Shown: one piece after another, positions 62,135-64,000 of the stretch
How positions within the stretch are numbered: the stretch's first letter is position 1
Layout of the letters: every line of letters starts with the position of its first letter
Virus record (IMG/VR): IMGVR_UViG_3300008110_000046
Span: 1 to 64,000 of that record
Source: a virus
DNA: 64,000 bases
Strand: one strand, 5' to 3'
Translations under genes and position numbers: made by a program
The notes under the pieces: generated by a model
What the model saw: only the letters and a program-made list of their open reading frames with translations
Database searches by the model: none
Told to the model about the DNA's origin: nothing

Positions 62135-64000
62135 TAACTAGAAACAATTTAGATATTGGACAAGTAATATCAAATGCTAAAAGAGATTTTCTAAATACAC
62201 TGGTATTTGGTAATCCTTTTCCTGCTAATAATATACTGCATCAATACCGTACCTTTAATTATAGAGTCACTTTAGCTATAGTGTCTGGTCAAGAGAAGAA
62301 AACTCAATCTTATAAAACAAATGGGTTTGATTATATAGTATTTCAAAGTCACGGTAAAAACGTTGACGGAATTACGCCTAGCGGTAGCGAAGAACTTAAT
62401 AAATTGCAATCTTTTGTTAATATGGTTGCTTATGGTAATAGAAATAAATTTGATTTTTATTTAGAAGATCTTTATATTAAGAGCGCCATGGGATCTGGCG
62501 GCAAAGATTGGGGAACACAGGTCAAATTAAAAATTGTAGAACCATATAGTATGGATACGTTTTTAACATCTATTATGACTGGGCTTGCAGCCAAAGGATA
62601 TTATACACTTGATAAAAATGCCGCATTTGTACTAAAAATTGATTTTGTAGGATACAGAGAAAATTCAGAAGAGCCAGAAGTAGTGCCATATTCTACTAGG
62701 TATTATACTTTATCAGTTGTATCTTTAACAGCAAGTTTGACTAGTGAGGGAACCAAATACGAACTGTCAGCAATACCGTTAAATGACGTTGCTAAATTAG
62801 ATGACGTCAACATTGTGCCAGAGTCAATTAAGTTAAAAGGTAAAACAGTTGGGGATATGATAGCGTCATTAGAAAACGCTTTAAATGGTATTGGAGACTC
62901 TAAGAAAAAAGATTCTGATATTGTTCCTACCAAAGTTAAAATTTTATTTGTTGATGATCAAAATAATCCTGTTGATGAAAATTCAGATGTAGTTACTGCT
63001 AAAATAAAAGGTACTAGGATGTTTGACTCGGCTCAAGATTCTGGCGTTAGAGAATTTTTAAAAGACAAAAGTTTATATAAAGTGTCTAGATCAATTGGAG
63101 AAAGAACAGGCGCAGACAACGCAGAGCAACCAGAAATTACACTAACTATTGACGGAAGAATGGGCATATTAACAATGATTGATAGCATCATCGTTGATAG
63201 TTATTATCTAGTAGACAGAGTAAAAGTAAAATTTGCAGGGTATTATAACAAAGATGATGGACAGTTGGATTGGTGGAGAATTATTCCTGAAATTGAAAAT
63301 GGAGAATGGATAGAATCATTGGCAACATATCAAAAAATAATTACCTATTACATCGTTCCAAGAAAAGTTCATTACACTAAATTGACAAGTATTTTTGTTC
63401 CTTCATTTGTTGCTCCTGCTAGAGATTATGAAAAACTAACAGCGAGAATTTACGAGTGGAACTATACAGGCAATAACAAAGACATAACATCACTCAACAT
63501 TAATTTCAATCAGTTATGGACTAAATTAATAACTCCTAGTTACGGTAAAAAGCCAGAGACACAGGGCTCTTCAAATCCTTCTAAGACTGAAAACGGTGAT
63601 GTGGTAAAAGCACCTGTTGCAGTTGTTGCCTTTGTGCCAAAAACAACTACTCCTGCTGGTTCTACTACAACCTTTATACCTGCAAGTGGTTCTGCAAAAC
63701 AAGATCAAGTGAGGTCAGGCTCAGAGACTAATCCACTTTTTGATCTTTCAAGAGATATTAGTAAAATTATCAATAATCCATATGAACAAGTAATGTTGAA
63801 TTTAGAAATATTAGGCGATCCAATGTGGTTAGGCACACAATATATTGACAAAGCCGCTAAAGTGAGTACTGGTCCAGAAGGTGGGTTGTTTACTGTTGAT
63901 GGTGGTATAGCAATAAGAACTGTAGATCCAGTGATTAGAGTTTTGTGTTATGCGCCTAGTGATGTAAACAAAGATGGTTTTATTGCGTCTAATGAAGGCG
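62131..64000 (+). CDS. Large baseplate protein, truncated by window end
   Basis: An open reading frame with ATG at 62131 (overlapping the gp53 stop) runs without a stop to the end of the window, at least 623 residues. It starts MITRNNLDIGQVISNAKRDF and includes YIVFQSHGKNVDGITPSGSE, WGTQVKLKIVEPYSMDTFL, NYTGNNKDITSLNINFNQ and LEILGDPMWLGTQYI. The last motif is common in baseplate hub or long structural proteins of marine T4-like phages. Its place after gp48 and gp53 fits a baseplate role. The C-terminus is not in the window. Confidence 0.8.
   Translation, partial: MITRNNLDIGQVISNAKRDFLNTLVFGNPFPANNILHQYRTFNYRVTLAIVSGQEKKTQSYKTNGFDYIVFQSHGKNVDGITPSGSEELNKLQSFVNMVAYGNRNKFDFYLEDLYIKSAMGSGGKDWGTQVKLKIVEPYSMDTFLTSIMTGLAAKGYYTLDKNAAFVLKIDFVGYRENSEEPEVVPYSTRYYTLSVVSLTASLTSEGTKYELSAIPLNDVAKLDDVNIVPESIKLKGKTVGDMIASLENALNGIGDSKKKDSDIVPTKVKILFVDDQNNPVDENSDVVTAKIKGTRMFDSAQDSGVREFLKDKSLYKVSRSIGERTGADNAEQPEITLTIDGRMGILTMIDSIIVDSYYLVDRVKVKFAGYYNKDDGQLDWWRIIPEIENGEWIESLATYQKIITYYIVPRKVHYTKLTSIFVPSFVAPARDYEKLTARIYEWNYTGNNKDITSLNINFNQLWTKLITPSYGKKPETQGSSNPSKTENGDVVKAPVAVVAFVPKTTTPAGSTTTFIPASGSAKQDQVRSGSETNPLFDLSRDISKIINNPYEQVMLNLEILGDPMWLGTQYIDKAAKVSTGPEGGLFTVDGGIAIRTVDPVIRVLCYAPSDVNKDGFIASNEG

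Overview
The window is a 64 kb piece of a T4-like myovirus genome (contractile tail, Caudoviricetes). It has a near-complete T4-type morphogenesis set: gp4, gp13-gp23, gp26, gp48, gp53, a tape measure protein and several fibres. It also has T4-type replication and recombination genes (uvsX, a uvsY-like gene, gene 32, genes 46 and 47) and the late sigma factor gp55. Proportions differ from T4 itself and resemble the marine/cyanophage or 'far-T4' branch: a long sheath (1089 aa), a short major capsid protein (392 aa), a 2667-aa tail protein, and gp14/gp15 with extended C-termini. No host-derived metabolic gene or tRNA was seen, so the host cannot be named. Base composition is moderately AT-rich throughout.

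Layout, left to right. (1) 9-2791, minus: recombination block of a UvsY-like protein, an acidic 81-aa protein, UvsX and gp32. (2) 2913-13502, minus: large terminase gp17, small terminase gp16 and head-completion gp4, interspersed with three large low-complexity proteins (878, 437 and 881 aa), a 194-aa protein with a T4-style capsid-targeting N-terminus, and two small unknowns. (3) 13505-19231, minus: tube-like protein, tail tube gp19, sheath gp18. (4) 19339-24339: a zinc protein (+), dNMP kinase (-), gp13 (-), then gp14, gp15 and a Nudix protein (+). (5) 24400-45892, minus: more than 21 kb of tail-fibre and adhesion genes with repeated modules and paralogues. (6) 45934-54542, minus: a small unknown, then capsid gp23, scaffold gp22, protease gp21, acidic core proteins, portal gp20 and the tape measure protein. 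(7) 54610-55691, plus: gp26-like and gp51-like tail-assembly genes. (8) 55692-56194: about 500 bp without a gene, packed with inverted repeats. (9) 56195-60983, minus: GIY-YIG nuclease, a 51-aa coiled-coil protein, a histone-H1-like protein, a small basic protein, gp46, gp47 and gp55, behind a perfect sigma70 promoter. (10) 61065-64000, plus: baseplate gp48-like, gp53 and a partial large baseplate protein that runs off the window.

Regulation is unusually readable. The early/middle gp55-gp47-gp46 operon starts at TTGACA-17-TATAAT. Late units carry a T4-like late box (NNTAAATA). In five genes the box ends exactly 5 nt before the ATG with no Shine-Dalgarno, which predicts leaderless late mRNAs; in three of these an intrinsic terminator lies just upstream of the box. 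Other items that stand out are the structured intergenic region, a possible -1 frameshift site linking the two tail-assembly genes, a short motif shared by the scaffold C-terminus and an 878-aa late protein, capsid-targeting-like N-termini, and tandem carbohydrate-binding-like modules in a fibre.
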